From: Flavivirga rizhaonensis
GTDB taxonomy: Bacteria; Bacteroidota; Bacteroidia; Flavobacteriales; Flavobacteriaceae
NCBI RefSeq assembly: GCF_004791695.1
Contig: NZ_SRSO01000017.1
Coordinates: 1-64,000, forward strand
Length of the DNA stretch: 64,000 nucleotides
Direction: 5' to 3'
Shown here: positions 8,989-16,523 of the stretch, piece after piece
How the letters are laid out: each line of letters opens with the position of its first letter
Numbering within the stretch: the first letter of the stretch is position 1
Notes under the pieces: generated by a model
What the model was told of the DNA's origin: nothing
Seen by the model: only the letters and a program-made list of their open reading frames with translations
Databases searched by the model: none
Program-made: the position numbers and the translations under genes

Positions 8989-11841
8989 TTATGCCTCTGC
9001 ATAGGCTTCAGTAGGTATACATGAACATATTAAATTTCTATCTCCATAAGCATCATCAACGCGCCCAACACTAGGCCAAAATTTGTTATCTCTAACATAA
9101 TCAAGAGGAAAGGCTGCAGCTTCACGAGAGTATGGGAAATACCATTCATCTGATGTTATCATATCTAGTGTATGAGGCGCATTCTTTAAAACATTATTGT
9201 CATCATCTTTGGATGCATCATCAATTTCCTTTTTAATAGAGATCATAGCGTCACAAAACCTATCAATTTCTGCTTTACTTTCACTTTCTGTAGGTTCAAT
9301 CATTAAAGTACCAGCTACAGGGAAAGATACTGTAGGCGCATGAAAACCATAATCCATTAAGCGTTTTGCAATATCTGTTACTTCAATACCATTGGCTTTA
9401 AATGGTCGGCAATCTACAATCATTTCATGTGCTGCACGTCCTCGTTCGCCAGAATATAAGGTATCAAAACTACCTTCTAAACGATGTTTAATATAGTTTG
9501 CATTTAAAATGGCAATTTTAGTAGATTCTCTTAGACCTTCTGCTCCTAACATTTTAATATAACCGTAGGATATTAAACAAGCTAATGCAGATCCAAAAGG
9601 AGCTGCTGAAATAGCTGTAATTGCATCTTTACCTCCGGTTTTAATAATGGGATTTCCAGGTAAAAACGGTACGAGTTGTTTTGCAACACAAATGGGTCCA
9701 ACTCCGGGACCTCCTCCACCGTGTGGAATGGCAAACGTTTTGTGTAAATTTAAATGACAGACATCAGCACCAATATTGCCTGGATTTGTTAGTCCTACTT
9801 GTGCATTCATGTTAGCGCCATCCATATAGACTTGTCCGCCATTATCATGAATAATTTGAGTAATCTCTTTAATAGCAGATTCATAAACACCATGTGTAGA
9901 TGGGTATGTTACCATTAAAGCAGATAAATTATCTTTATATAATTCTGCTTTTTCACGTAGATCATCTACGTCAATATTGCCTTCTGAAGTCGATTTTGTA
10001 ACAATTACTTTCATACCTGCCATAACCGCACTAGCTGGGTTTGTACCGTGTGCAGAAGATGGAATTAAACAGATATTTCTATGATGATCACCACGAGATT
10101 CATGATATGCTTTAATAACCATAAGTCCTGCAAACTCACCTTGTGCTCCAGAATTAGGCTGTAAAGAAGTGGCAGCAAAACCTGTTATTTCTGTTAATTG
10201 ATCTTCTAGTTCTTTTAAAACGGTTAAATAACCTTTAGCTTGTTTTAAAGGTGCAAAAGGATGAATGTTACCCCATTTAAACCAGCTAAGAGGTAGCATT
10301 TCTGAAGCCGCGTTTAATTTCATAGTACAAGACCCTAAAGAAATCATAGAATGATTTAATGCTAAATCTTTACGTTCAAGAAATTTTATGTAACGCATTA
10401 ATTCGGTTTCAGAGTGGTATGTATTGAAAACATCTGTTGTCAAGAAATCAGAAGTTCTTTGTATAGATTCTGAAATATTATTAGCTTCATCAGTAATAGT
10501 CGAAATAGTAATAGTGTCTTTTTTAGCAGCTTCAGCAAAAACAGAGATTAAGTAATTAATATCTCTAATAGAAGTCGTTTCATTAATTGCTATAATAACA
10601 GTTTCTTTGTCTGGATAATATAAGTTTACTTTTTTCTCCTTAGCTATTGCTTTTATTTTTTTAGCCTTTGTTTTTATTTGAAGGGTATCAAAATATGACG
10701 TATTGACTTGGTTATAGCCTAATGTCTTTAAAGCATTAGCCAATTCAGAGGCTTTATTATGAACTTTATTGGCTATAAACCGTAAGCCTTTAGGACCGTG
10801 ATACACAGCGTACATACCCGCCATAACAGCTAGTAAAACCTGGGCAGTGCAAATATTAGAAGTTGCTTTATCTCTTTTTATATGTTGTTCGCGTGTTTGT
10901 AAAGCCATTCGTAAGGCTCTATTGCCATTTTTATCTTTGGTTACCCCAATAATTCTACCTGGTAAATCACGTTTATAAGCTTCTTTAGTTGCAAAGTAAG
11001 CCGCATGCGGACCTCCATAACCCATAGGGATGCCAAAACGTTGTGTGGTACCAACAACAACATCAGCTCCAAATTTTCCAGGAGCTTCTAGTTTTATTAA
11101 ACTAAGTATGTCGGCAGCAACAGCAACTTTAATTTGAGCATCATTTGCTTTGGCTATAAATGTTTTAATATTGGTTACCTGTCCGTTTTTCCCTGGGTAT
11201 TGTAATATAGCTCCGAAAAATTCTGATGAAAAATTGAAAGTGTCTTCATTACCTATAACTAATTCAATACCAATAGGATTTGCTCTTGTTTGTAATAGCG
11301 ATAAGGTTTGAGGTAACATGTTTTCTGAAACAAAAAACTTATTGATTTCTGCTTTTTTCTGTTGACGATCACGAACTGCAAATAGCAAACTCATAGCTTC
11401 TGCAGCAGCAGTACTCTCATCAAGAAGTGATGCGTTTGCTATTTCCATACCTGTTAAGTCAATAACCATGGTTTGGAAATTTAAAAGAGCTTCTAACCTT
11501 CCCTGCGCAATTTCAGCTTGATACGGTGTATAAGCTGTATACCATCCTGGGTTTTCAAGAATGTTTCTTTGTATCACGGCTGGTAAAATGGTTGGGTGAT
11601 ACCCTAGGCCAATATATGTTTTGTAAGCTTTATTCTTCTTAGACAATTCATGAATATGAAGTAAATATTCATGCTCAGTCATAGGGGCTTCTAAATTTAA
11701 CCCATTTTTTAAGCGAATATCATCTGGAATTGTCTCATGAATCAATTGATCTAAAGAATCAACACTAAGAGTTTTTAACATAAGGTTTTGGTCACTTTCT
11801 CTAGGACCAATATGACGCAATGCAAAAGCGTTTGTATTCAT
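8989..11841 (-). CDS. gcvP: Glycine dehydrogenase (decarboxylating), P-protein of the glycine cleavage system
   Basis: This 950-residue enzyme decarboxylates glycine with PLP and passes the aminomethyl group to lipoylated GcvH. It is the fused single-chain form, with the N-terminal half (ALRHIGPRESD start, STAAAEAM) and the C-terminal half carrying the PLP lysine in HLNLHKTFAIPHGGGGPGVGP. Length and motifs match full-length family members. No gcvT or gcvH is next to it, so the other components are encoded elsewhere, as is usual in Bacteroidota. A perfect -7 box lies 28 nt upstream; I saw no glycine riboswitch in the short leader. Confidence 0.97.
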   Translation of the reverse strand: MNTNAFALRHIGPRESDQNLMLKTLSVDSLDQLIHETIPDDIRLKNGLNLEAPMTEHEYLLHIHELSKKNKAYKTYIGLGYHPTILPAVIQRNILENPGWYTAYTPYQAEIAQGRLEALLNFQTMVIDLTGMEIANASLLDESTAAAEAMSLLFAVRDRQQKKAEINKFFVSENMLPQTLSLLQTRANPIGIELVIGNEDTFNFSSEFFGAILQYPGKNGQVTNIKTFIAKANDAQIKVAVAADILSLIKLEAPGKFGADVVVGTTQRFGIPMGYGGPHAAYFATKEAYKRDLPGRIIGVTKDKNGNRALRMALQTREQHIKRDKATSNICTAQVLLAVMAGMYAVYHGPKGLRFIANKVHNKASELANALKTLGYNQVNTSYFDTLQIKTKAKKIKAIAKEKKVNLYYPDKETVIIAINETTSIRDINYLISVFAEAAKKDTITISTITDEANNISESIQRTSDFLTTDVFNTYHSETELMRYIKFLERKDLALNHSMISLGSCTMKLNAASEMLPLSWFKWGNIHPFAPLKQAKGYLTVLKELEDQLTEITGFAATSLQPNSGAQGEFAGLMVIKAYHESRGDHHRNICLIPSSAHGTNPASAVMAGMKVIVTKSTSEGNIDVDDLREKAELYKDNLSALMVTYPSTHGVYESAIKEITQIIHDNGGQVYMDGANMNAQVGLTNPGNIGADVCHLNLHKTFAIPHGGGGPGVGPICVAKQLVPFLPGNPIIKTGGKDAITAISAAPFGSALACLISYGYIKMLGAEGLRESTKIAILNANYIKHRLEGSFDTLYSGERGRAAHEMIVDCRPFKANGIEVTDIAKRLMDYGFHAPTVSFPVAGTLMIEPTESESKAEIDRFCDAMISIKKEIDDASKDDDNNVLKNAPHTLDMITSDEWYFPYSREAAAFPLDYVRDNKFWPSVGRVDDAYGDRNLICSCIPTEAYAEA

Positions 11842-11868
11842 TAAAAGTGAAATTAATTATATAATTCG

Positions 11869-11876
11869 CAAAAATA
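11869..11876 (-). promoter_or_regulatory. -7 promoter box of gcvP
   Basis: On the minus strand this reads TATTTTTG, an exact TAnnTTTG match, 27 nt before the gcvP start codon. No TTG is present at 17-23 nt upstream, so the -33 element is weak or absent. Confidence 0.55.
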
Positions 11877-11924
11877 CATAATATTTAATGTGTTTTATTG
11901 CATAAAATGGAAAGTTTTTAACCG

Positions 11925-11958
11925 TTTGAAGGCGTTATTAACACTTTGATTATTTTTA
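11925..11958 (+). promoter_or_regulatory. Promoter of the UbiA-like gene
   Basis: TTTG at 11925-11928 is followed, after 22 nt, by TATTTTTA at 11951-11958, one base off TAnnTTTG. The box ends only four bases before the ATG at 11963, which predicts a leaderless transcript. Confidence 0.5.
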
Positions 11959-11962
11959 CATT

Positions 11963-12796
11963 ATGAAGTTTATAAAACAACTTTTTAATTTCTACTTAAA
12001 CAGTAGTGTACATGTAGCCTTATCTGTATTTTCGTTAACATGGATTACGCTTATGGAGTTTGATATTCCATATGATGAAAACATCCTATATTTTGTGTTT
12101 TATGCCTCAATAACCGGATATAATTTTGTTAAGTATTTCGGGATAGCAAAGTTTCACCACAGAAGTTTGACTAATTGGTTAAAATTGATTCAGGTATTTT
12201 CTTTTTTTAGCTTTCTTTTAATGTGTTATTATGCTCTTAAATTAAATCCTGTAACTTTAATTTGTGTTGGCGGTTTTGCTGTCATCACATTTTTATATGC
12301 GATTCCTTTTCTGCCTAAACGCTTTTTTTTGGATAAACAGCATAATTTAAGAAGTATTGGTGGATTAAAAATTTATTTAATAGCCTTAATTTGGGCAGGT
12401 GTTACTGTGTTACTTCCTCTAATAAATAATAATTATTTTATAGGTACTGATGCTGTGTTAACAACGATTCAAAGGTGTCTTTTTATAATAGTTTTAATGT
12501 TGCCTTTTGAAATTAGAGACTTAAGATATGATAGCTTAAAATTATCAACGATTCCTCAGAAAATAGGAGTAAGGCAGACAAAACTAATAGGAAGTATATT
12601 GTTGGGGTTATTCTTCTTTTTAGATTTTTTGAAAGATGAAATAAATGGGATACATGTCATTCTTTTGATAATAATTACTGGGGTCACTTTATTATTTCTG
12701 GTATTTTCTAAAATAGAACAAGGAAAAAGCTATAGTGCATTTTGGGTAGAAGGAATACCAGTTTTTTGGCTAATACTGTTACTTTTATTCTATTAA
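11963..12796 (+). CDS. UbiA-like polytopic membrane protein
   Basis: The 277-residue product has about eight hydrophobic segments and resembles UbiA-family prenyltransferases, which attach prenyl chains to aromatic rings. The second Asp-rich motif region is recognisable as LPFEIRDLRYDSLKLSTIPQ, like the DIRDxxxD...TLP pattern of UbiA. The first Asp motif (NDxxDxxxD) is not intact: the matching position reads TGYNFVKYFG. It may therefore be a divergent or non-catalytic relative. The 3' end overlaps the convergent anti-sigma-like gene by four bases. The family assignment is moderate and the substrate unknown. Confidence 0.55.
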   Translation: MKFIKQLFNFYLNSSVHVALSVFSLTWITLMEFDIPYDENILYFVFYASITGYNFVKYFGIAKFHHRSLTNWLKLIQVFSFFSFLLMCYYALKLNPVTLICVGGFAVITFLYAIPFLPKRFFLDKQHNLRSIGGLKIYLIALIWAGVTVLLPLINNNYFIGTDAVLTTIQRCLFIIVLMLPFEIRDLRYDSLKLSTIPQKIGVRQTKLIGSILLGLFFFLDFLKDEINGIHVILLIIITGVTLLFLVFSKIEQGKSYSAFWVEGIPVFWLILLLLFY

Positions 12797-13053
12797 TCTG
12801 TCAGCTCTTTTAAAGCTTTTTCAAAATCTAGTTTCATAGATTCTTTACTTTTTTTATCTAAACATTCTACATTAGATTCTTTTATAGCTTTAGTAAGCTT
12901 CGTATTATTATTAGTATATTTTCTACAAGCTCTACAATAAATTAAATGTATATTGAGCTTTATCATTTCCCATAAGGAAGCTTCTTTATATTGTGTTTTA
13001 TCACATACATGATTTGCATCATCACATGGAATAAAAATCTTAATCTTACTCAT
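12793..13053 (-). CDS. Small zinc-finger anti-sigma-like protein
   Basis: This 86-residue soluble protein carries HLIYCRACRKY, an H-x3-C-x2-C motif as found in zinc-binding anti-sigma (ZAS) proteins, plus an upstream CDDANHVC stretch that may add a ligand. There is no membrane segment, so it would be a cytoplasmic sensor or a chaperone-like partner. I chose ATG 13053, two bases after the sigma factor stop, rather than an upstream in-frame start at 13080 that would lie inside the sigma gene. The position directly after an ECF sigma gene strongly suggests it binds and controls that sigma factor. The signal it responds to is unknown. Confidence 0.7.
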   Translation of the reverse strand: MSKIKIFIPCDDANHVCDKTQYKEASLWEMIKLNIHLIYCRACRKYTNNNTKLTKAIKESNVECLDKKSKESMKLDFEKALKELTD

Positions 13054-13055
13054 AA

Positions 13056-13610
13056 TCAAAACCAATTTTCTTTTAAGCAATCAGCCATAGCCGTACGTGC
13101 CCTATGAATGATTACCCAAAGGTTAGACGCTGTAATATTTAATTCATTACAAATTACTTCGGTTTCAAAACCTTGAATGGTTTTCATTTTAAAAACATAA
13201 GCTTGTTTTTCCGGTAATTTCCCTAAGCAGTTATGTATAGCATCACCTAATTCACTATTTTGCATAGTGTCTTCTGCAGTTTTATCAAACGGATCTGCAA
13301 CACGTTCTTCCAACCAATCACCTTCGGTCTCAGAGTCATCATTATAACTAATGCGAACTTCTGCTTTTCCTTTATTAGAGTTTATTTTACGATAATGATC
13401 GATAATTTTTCGCTTTAAAATAGATATTAGCCAAGTACGTTCACTGGCTTCTCCTTTAAAGTTTTTCATTGATTTTAAACCAGCAAAAAAAGTATCTTGT
13501 ACCAAATCCTGTGCAATTTCTCTATCACTAACACGTGTAATAGTGTAGTTGTATAGATAATCGGAATATAAATCGATCCATTGGTTAGGATTAATTTGAT
13601 GATTGGGCAT
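13056..13610 (-). CDS. ECF-type RNA polymerase sigma factor
   Basis: The 184-residue protein is a group 4 sigma-70 factor. Region 2 is visible as DLYSDYLYNYTITRVSDREIAQDLVQDTFFAGLKS, with the following ERTWLISILKRKIIDHYRK, and region 4 as LPEKQAYVFKMKTIQGFETEVICNELNITASNLWVIIHRARTAM. It would direct transcription of a small regulon. The next gene encodes a zinc-finger protein that likely acts as its anti-sigma. Intergenic distance is two bases, so the two are one transcription unit. No autoregulatory promoter could be identified with confidence upstream. Confidence 0.92.
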   Translation of the reverse strand: MPNHQINPNQWIDLYSDYLYNYTITRVSDREIAQDLVQDTFFAGLKSMKNFKGEASERTWLISILKRKIIDHYRKINSNKGKAEVRISYNDDSETEGDWLEERVADPFDKTAEDTMQNSELGDAIHNCLGKLPEKQAYVFKMKTIQGFETEVICNELNITASNLWVIIHRARTAMADCLKENWF

Positions 13611-13660
13611 TGTTTAAGTAGTTATTTCGAATTTCAAAAATAAGATAAAAAAACGACTTT

Positions 13661-14563
13661 TTAAATGTTTAGTAAATTGAATAGAGCACTTTCAATATTT
13701 GTATATTTAAAGGAGTAACCATTGTACAATAATCGTTTTGGTATTACATTTCTACTTTTTAAAACTAGTTCAGTTTCTGTACCAATAATTTTAGCACCAA
13801 ATTCTAAGAGAGGTTTGGAGTGAGGTATTCCAAAAAGAGGAAGTAAAACCTTTCTTAGAGATTTCATAAGTGTATTATTATTTGTGGGTTTTGGAACACA
13901 TAAATTAAAAATACCGCTTAAGTTTTTATGGTTTATTAAGAATTCAATGATTTTTACAAAATCAAGTTGGTGAATCCAACTCACTTTTTGATTACCACTT
14001 CCTTGTTTTCCTCCCAATCCAAATTTGGTTATATTTTTTAGAATAAGTAGCGCACCTCCGTTTTTACCCAAAACAATTGAAGTTCGTAAAATAATCTTTC
14101 GCGTTTTAGGAGTTGTTCTTGAATTAAATGCTTGCTCCCAAGATTTAGCAATATTCATGGAGAAATCATCTCCGATTTCTCCATGTTCTTCTGTCATCTC
14201 TTTATCCAAAGAATGTTTATAAATAGTTGCTGTTGATGAGTTCATCCAGATTTTTGGTGGATTTTTACAATGATTGATCGCTAGTCCGAGTAGATGTGTT
14301 GGATTGATTCTAGAATTATAAATCAATTTTTTGTTTTCTTCGGTGTATCTACAACCTACTGATTTTCCAGTAAGGTTTATAAGGCACTCCGTTTTTTCCA
14401 ATTCTTTTGCCCATTCTCCTAAATCTTTGGCGTTCCAGTAAATATCATTTTTACGTTTAGGGTATCTGGTTAATATTTTCACTAAATATTCTTTTTTAGT
14501 GAAATAGTCTTCCAAAATTTGTCCGAGAAACCCACTTCCACCCGCTATAATAATTGTTTTCAT
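13661..14563 (-). CDS. TIGR01777-type SDR epimerase-like protein
   Basis: The 300-residue product has an N-terminal Rossmann motif IIIAGGSGFLGQILEDYF and the family-typical INLTGKSVGCRYTEENKKLIYNSRI segment, followed by ILRTSIVLGKNGGAL. This is the atypical SDR (SDR39U1/YfcH) type, which binds NAD(P) but whose substrate is not established. Its ATG overlaps the stop of the preceding membrane gene by four bases (ATGA), so it is the last gene of the GbsR-regulated unit. Its role in that unit is unknown. Confidence 0.85.
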   Translation of the reverse strand: MKTIIIAGGSGFLGQILEDYFTKKEYLVKILTRYPKRKNDIYWNAKDLGEWAKELEKTECLINLTGKSVGCRYTEENKKLIYNSRINPTHLLGLAINHCKNPPKIWMNSSTATIYKHSLDKEMTEEHGEIGDDFSMNIAKSWEQAFNSRTTPKTRKIILRTSIVLGKNGGALLILKNITKFGLGGKQGSGNQKVSWIHQLDFVKIIEFLINHKNLSGIFNLCVPKPTNNNTLMKSLRKVLLPLFGIPHSKPLLEFGAKIIGTETELVLKSRNVIPKRLLYNGYSFKYTNIESALFNLLNI

Positions 14564-14907
14564 TGTTTTTGAATTAAGTAAGTTATGTAAACAAAATAAC
14601 TAGCAATTAGCATTGGAATTATGAAAACACAAGCTATTAGTACTGCCTGACTATCAATGCTATTAGTTTTTGATAGTACTAGAAATGTGAACATAATAAT
14701 CAATACAAAAGAGCAGTAGTATGACATGTGTTTTCGAATGTTTTTATTATATCCCTTTATATAGAATAAAATAATGATGGCTATTAATATTTGGGCAATT
14801 CCGAGTACAAATTGAGCATACATACCAATCATAGTATAGTGTATGGTTAAGTACGGTATGATAGTTATTAAATAAAAGAAACTATTAATATAATGGAGCG
14901 TTTTCAT
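14560..14907 (-). CDS. Small four-helix membrane protein of the GbsR unit
   Basis: This 115-residue protein is almost entirely hydrophobic, with about four transmembrane segments. It has no recognisable catalytic motif. It lies one base after the gene at 14909-15310 and overlaps the SDR gene at 13661-14563. It is not obviously related to the two paralogous membrane proteins upstream. I do not recognise the family. Its conservation in a regulator-membrane-SDR unit suggests a job in envelope homeostasis, but that is inference from context only. Confidence 0.7.
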   Translation of the reverse strand: MKTLHYINSFFYLITIIPYLTIHYTMIGMYAQFVLGIAQILIAIIILFYIKGYNKNIRKHMSYYCSFVLIIMFTFLVLSKTNSIDSQAVLIACVFIIPMLIASYFVYITYLIQKQ

Positions 14908-14908
14908 A

Positions 14909-15310
14909 TTATTTGGGAGTATTAAGTTGAGGTTTTGTTAATTTTAATGTTTGTCTTGATTTGCTTCTCCCTCTGAAGAAAAAGAATAAATTAATAAACA
15001 ACATGACTCCTAAATAGATTGAAAAACCACCTATTTTTTTACTCAATATTTCAATGAGTGATTGGTAACTCATTCCATCTGCATTGTAATAAGATATTTT
15101 AAGAATCAACATAGCCCATCCTATATTTATGAGATAGAATCCAATTTCGAATAATTTATTGGTAGCTAAAGCAATGTCTTCTTTGCCTTTAAAAATGTCA
15201 ATCATAAATAACTTGCCGTTTTTAAAGAGCATTTTTGATACATAGATAGTTAGTAATATAACTATTGGTAAATAGACTAAATAACCGATAATGATTTTTG
15301 AATTTTCCAT
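14909..15310 (-). CDS. Membrane protein, paralogue of its upstream neighbour
   Basis: The 133-residue product has three or four transmembrane segments. It aligns by eye with the gene at 15314-15667 over most of its length: both have YLPI near the N-terminus, an LFK/YxxG...F...IF.G loop, and a G.YL.N.G.A helix. They therefore arose by tandem duplication. The C-terminus is basic (RGRSKSRQTLK), placing it in the cytoplasm by the positive-inside rule. Function is unknown. The gene lies in the GbsR-controlled unit, with a three-base gap to the previous gene. Confidence 0.72.
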   Translation of the reverse strand: MENSKIIIGYLVYLPIVILLTIYVSKMLFKNGKLFMIDIFKGKEDIALATNKLFEIGFYLINIGWAMLILKISYYNADGMSYQSLIEILSKKIGGFSIYLGVMLFINLFFFFRGRSKSRQTLKLTKPQLNTPK

Positions 15311-15313
15311 GAT

Positions 15314-15667
15314 TTATTGTTTTAAAGATTTTGATTTTATTAAATATGTTAAGACGAAGACATTATTGTAATGTAAAACCGCCAAAAGAATTATGATTCT
15401 TCCTAGTGTTGTTGATAGAGTATTTATTACTTGATTTATTGATTCAAGTTGCTCCCAGTATGCTATAGTAATTATTGCGTAACCGAGATTTACCAGATAG
15501 TACCCAATTAGCAATATATTATTAATGTTGTTTGCTAAGGAGTAATTACCCTGGAAGATGTTTAATAGAAATACCTCACCATGTTTGTAAAATAACCAAC
15601 CAATTTTAATAGTAATGAAGAAAATTATAGGAAGGTAGATGCTATATGTAAGAATGTTGTAATTCAT
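15314..15667 (-). CDS. Membrane protein, first gene after GbsR regulator
   Basis: This 117-residue protein has three or four transmembrane segments and is the paralogue of the next gene (14909-15310), sharing the YLPI, F-loop and GYYLVNLGYA patterns. A palindromic operator at 15682-15703, matching the one before the regulator gene, lies 15 nt upstream of its start. This suggests separate or additional repression of the membrane genes by the GbsR-like protein. I do not recognise a named family. No -7 box matching the consensus is seen between the operator and the start, so it may depend on readthrough from the regulator promoter. Confidence 0.72.
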   Translation of the reverse strand: MNYNILTYSIYLPIIFFITIKIGWLFYKHGEVFLLNIFQGNYSLANNINNILLIGYYLVNLGYAIITIAYWEQLESINQVINTLSTTLGRIIILLAVLHYNNVFVLTYLIKSKSLKQ

Positions 15668-15681
15668 TTCGTTATTATTAA

Positions 15682-15703
15682 ACTTTCAGAAATTATTGAA
15701 AGT
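15682..15703. promoter_or_regulatory. Second GbsR-type operator
   Basis: The 22-bp site has inverted arms ACTTTCA and TGAAAGT separated by eight bases, the same arms and spacing as the operator at 16246-16273, with an imperfect centre. It lies 15 nt before the start of the first membrane gene. A repeated site of this kind beside a MarR-fold regulator gene is most simply its binding site. Confidence 0.7.
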
Positions 15704-15718
15704 ATATTTTAAATTTTT

Positions 15719-16222
15719 TTATTTAATGAGCTTAAGTAAAGATTTAGTAATCCAATTATGTTCTTGATTAACAATTTTATTCATCATAGTGTCTGCTGTT
15801 TCTGCTAGATCATGTAGTGCTTTGGTTTGTTTAATAAGCTCTTTTGTTTTTTCTGTGCCATCATCTTTAATGGAACTAACATCTTTCAATATTTTTATTA
15901 CAGGTTTAATTTCTCTTCTACTTCGTTCTTTAGCGATATGTCTTGCTAATTCTTGTACATCTTTTTCTGTTGTGAAAAACTCTTTACGTTCTCCTGGAAC
16001 AAGTTCTTTTGTTACGATTCCCCAATCCATAAGCTGACGTAAATTCATGCTAGTATTGCCACGAGATATTTTCAACTCTTCCATGATTTCTTCCATAGAT
16101 AATGGTTTTGTAGAAATAAAAAGAAGTGATTGTATTTGAGCCATTGCTTTATTTATACCCCATAATGTCCCTAAGCTTCCCCAGGTACTTATAAATTTAT
16201 CTTTTGCTTCTTGGTATTCCAT
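15719..16222 (-). CDS. GbsR/MarR-family transcriptional regulator
   Basis: The 167-residue protein has a winged-helix DNA-binding domain at about residues 25-90, with the recognition region MEEIMEELKISRGNTSMNLRQLMDWGIV followed by a wing KELVPGERKEFFTT. This is typical of the GbsR branch, which includes sensors of choline-type osmolytes. The C-terminal half is helical and charged and probably forms the dimer. The gene starts five bases after a perfect -7 box, so its mRNA should be leaderless, and the -33 element sits inside a 28-bp palindrome. This indicates autorepression. The neighbours are three small membrane proteins and an SDR protein, so its regulon seems envelope-related; the ligand is unknown. 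Confidence 0.85.
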   Translation of the reverse strand: MEYQEAKDKFISTWGSLGTLWGINKAMAQIQSLLFISTKPLSMEEIMEELKISRGNTSMNLRQLMDWGIVTKELVPGERKEFFTTEKDVQELARHIAKERSRREIKPVIKILKDVSSIKDDGTEKTKELIKQTKALHDLAETADTMMNKIVNQEHNWITKSLLKLIK

Positions 16223-16226
16223 AGCA

Positions 16227-16256
16227 CAAAGATATAAATAATTTCTAAACTTTCAA
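16227..16256 (-). promoter_or_regulatory. Promoter of the GbsR-like regulator
   Basis: On the minus strand a TTG (16256-16254) is followed after 19 nt by TATCTTTG (16234-16227), an exact -7 match with ideal spacing. The ATG at 16222 lies four bases after the box. The -33 TTG is inside the palindromic operator, so bound repressor would exclude RNA polymerase. Confidence 0.75.
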
Positions 16257-16273
16257 TAATTATTGAAAGTTTA
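16246..16273. promoter_or_regulatory. GbsR operator, perfect 28-bp palindrome
   Basis: Each half reads TAAACTTTCAATAA from the outside, so the whole 28 bp is its own reverse complement. It overlaps the -33 element of the regulator promoter. A related 22-bp site lies at 15682-15703 before the membrane genes. The two copies share the arms ACTTTCA/TGAAAGT at identical spacing. Confidence 0.8.
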
Positions 16274-16377
16274 TTTTGGCAACCAAATACATCAACTTAT
16301 TTTTTATCCTAGCAAATTACTGTGAGTTCGATATAATTTTGATTTATGAATTGCTTGAATTGATATTTGAGCTTGTA

Positions 16378-16459
16378 TGTCATCCCGAACGAAGTATGAG
16401 GAGGGATCTCATGATTATAAGATTTCTCGTCGTTCATTCTTCACTCTGTCGAAATGACA
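16378..16459. repeat. Structured intergenic repeat, TGTCAT...ATGACA family (copy 2)
   Basis: This 82-bp block starts TGTCAT-ccc-GAACGAAGT and ends ATGACA, inverted relative to its start. It contains GGATCTCAT and, further on, AGATTTCTCG, which can pair partly. It lies in a gene-free interval between the GbsR unit and the GlxA-type regulator gene. It shares its first 18 positions, apart from three central bases, with the copy at 4488. Confidence 0.6.
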
Positions 16460-16523
16460 ACTATTTAATATTTAGCTTTTAAATGCGAAATCAAATATTT
16501 TTTTATACCGAACTCACATAAAA

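Noticed and set aside
11842..11962. Possible glycine riboswitch upstream of gcvP
   Set aside because: The distance from the -7 box to the start is only 27 nt, too short for an aptamer, and no paired structure was seen.
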